From Bryobacterales bacterium (GTDB lineage: Bacteria; Acidobacteriota; Terriglobia; Bryobacterales; Bryobacteraceae), in assembly GCA_030838885.1 (NCBI GenBank), contig JAUZEU010000392.1, positions 1-6,405 of the forward strand: a stretch of DNA of 6,405 bases, in the 5' to 3' direction. The number at the start of each line of letters is the position of its first letter. The first letter of the stretch is position 1. A program made the translations under genes and the position numbers. Positions 6,269-6,405 of this stretch are shown piece by piece. A model generated the notes under the pieces. The model was given only the letters and a program-made list of their open reading frames with translations. It made no database searches and was not told the origin of the DNA.

Positions 6269-6405
6269 CTGAAGGCTCAACACAAATCTGGCTACAACAC
6301 CGAGAGTCGAACCCAACGCCCTCGCAACCACCAGAAGGGCCGGGGCAGCGCACACTTGTGTGGTGCTCAGAAGCTGCTTCTCCGCCCGAAACCAATCCAC
6401 GTCCG
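6269..6405. other. Non-coding tail of the window
   Basis: No ORF here has a convincing start, ribosome site or protein-like composition. Two short palindromes occur: CACAC-TT-GTGTG at 6351-6362 and AGAAGC-T-GCTTCT at 6369-6381. A tRNA T-arm-like string on the minus strand (6289-6313) was examined and rejected. This may be the upstream region of a gene beyond the window. Confidence 0.5.

Noticed and set aside
6288..6366. Minus-strand tRNA-like 3' end: a GGTTCGACTC T-loop-like string followed at the right distance by a GCCA end
   Set aside because: The T-stem needs several G-T pairs, no matching 5' acceptor strand is found about 72-90 bases away, and no D-arm or anticodon arm can be drawn. At most it is a degraded tRNA fragment; chance is more likely.
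6093..6395. Minus-strand 100-codon frame crossing the end of the giant gene
   Set aside because: It runs through the terminator-like hairpin and 120 bases of the TIGR03437 coding sequence, and has no plausible ribosome site or domain.

Overview
The window reads as a piece of an Acidobacteriota chromosome, most likely from the Solibacter/Bryobacter lineage. The main support is the C-terminal domain of the large gene. It matches, from memory, the TIGR03437 'Solibacter' C-terminal domain, which is greatly expanded in that group. High-GC codon use and frequent TTG starts agree with this. No rRNA, tRNA or other marker gene is present, so the placement is an inference.

Layout, all genes on the + strand: (1) 33-665 encodes a small exported protein of unknown function with a signal peptide and a glycine-rich loop. 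A perfect TATAAT lies so close to its ATG that the transcript could be leaderless. (2) 662-1768 encodes a fold-type III PLP enzyme of the D-threonine aldolase / D-serine dehydratase family. It starts with TTG inside the stop of gene 1 (TTGA overlap), so the two form a translationally coupled pair. (3) 1769-2007 is a non-coding gap rich in short palindromes. The strongest is a perfect 11-bp inverted repeat overlapping a candidate promoter, a likely operator. (4) 2008-6213 encodes a 1401-residue secreted modular protein. Its order is signal peptide, N-terminal lectin-like beta-sandwich, four He_PIG-type Ig repeats, four BACON-like repeats, a Cys-paired Ig-like domain and the TIGR03437 domain. 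(5) 6214-6405 holds a GC-rich terminator-like hairpin and then about 140 bases with no gene.

Genes 1 and 2 probably form one transcription unit. The large gene looks like a separate, separately regulated unit whose product works outside the cell, perhaps in adhesion or polysaccharide binding. Nothing in the sequence ties it to the amino-acid enzyme. I see no mobile element, CRISPR array, phage gene, toxin-antitoxin pair or defence system. The least explained parts are the operator-like palindrome, the function and anchoring of the giant protein, and the coupling of an exported unknown protein to a cytoplasmic PLP enzyme.
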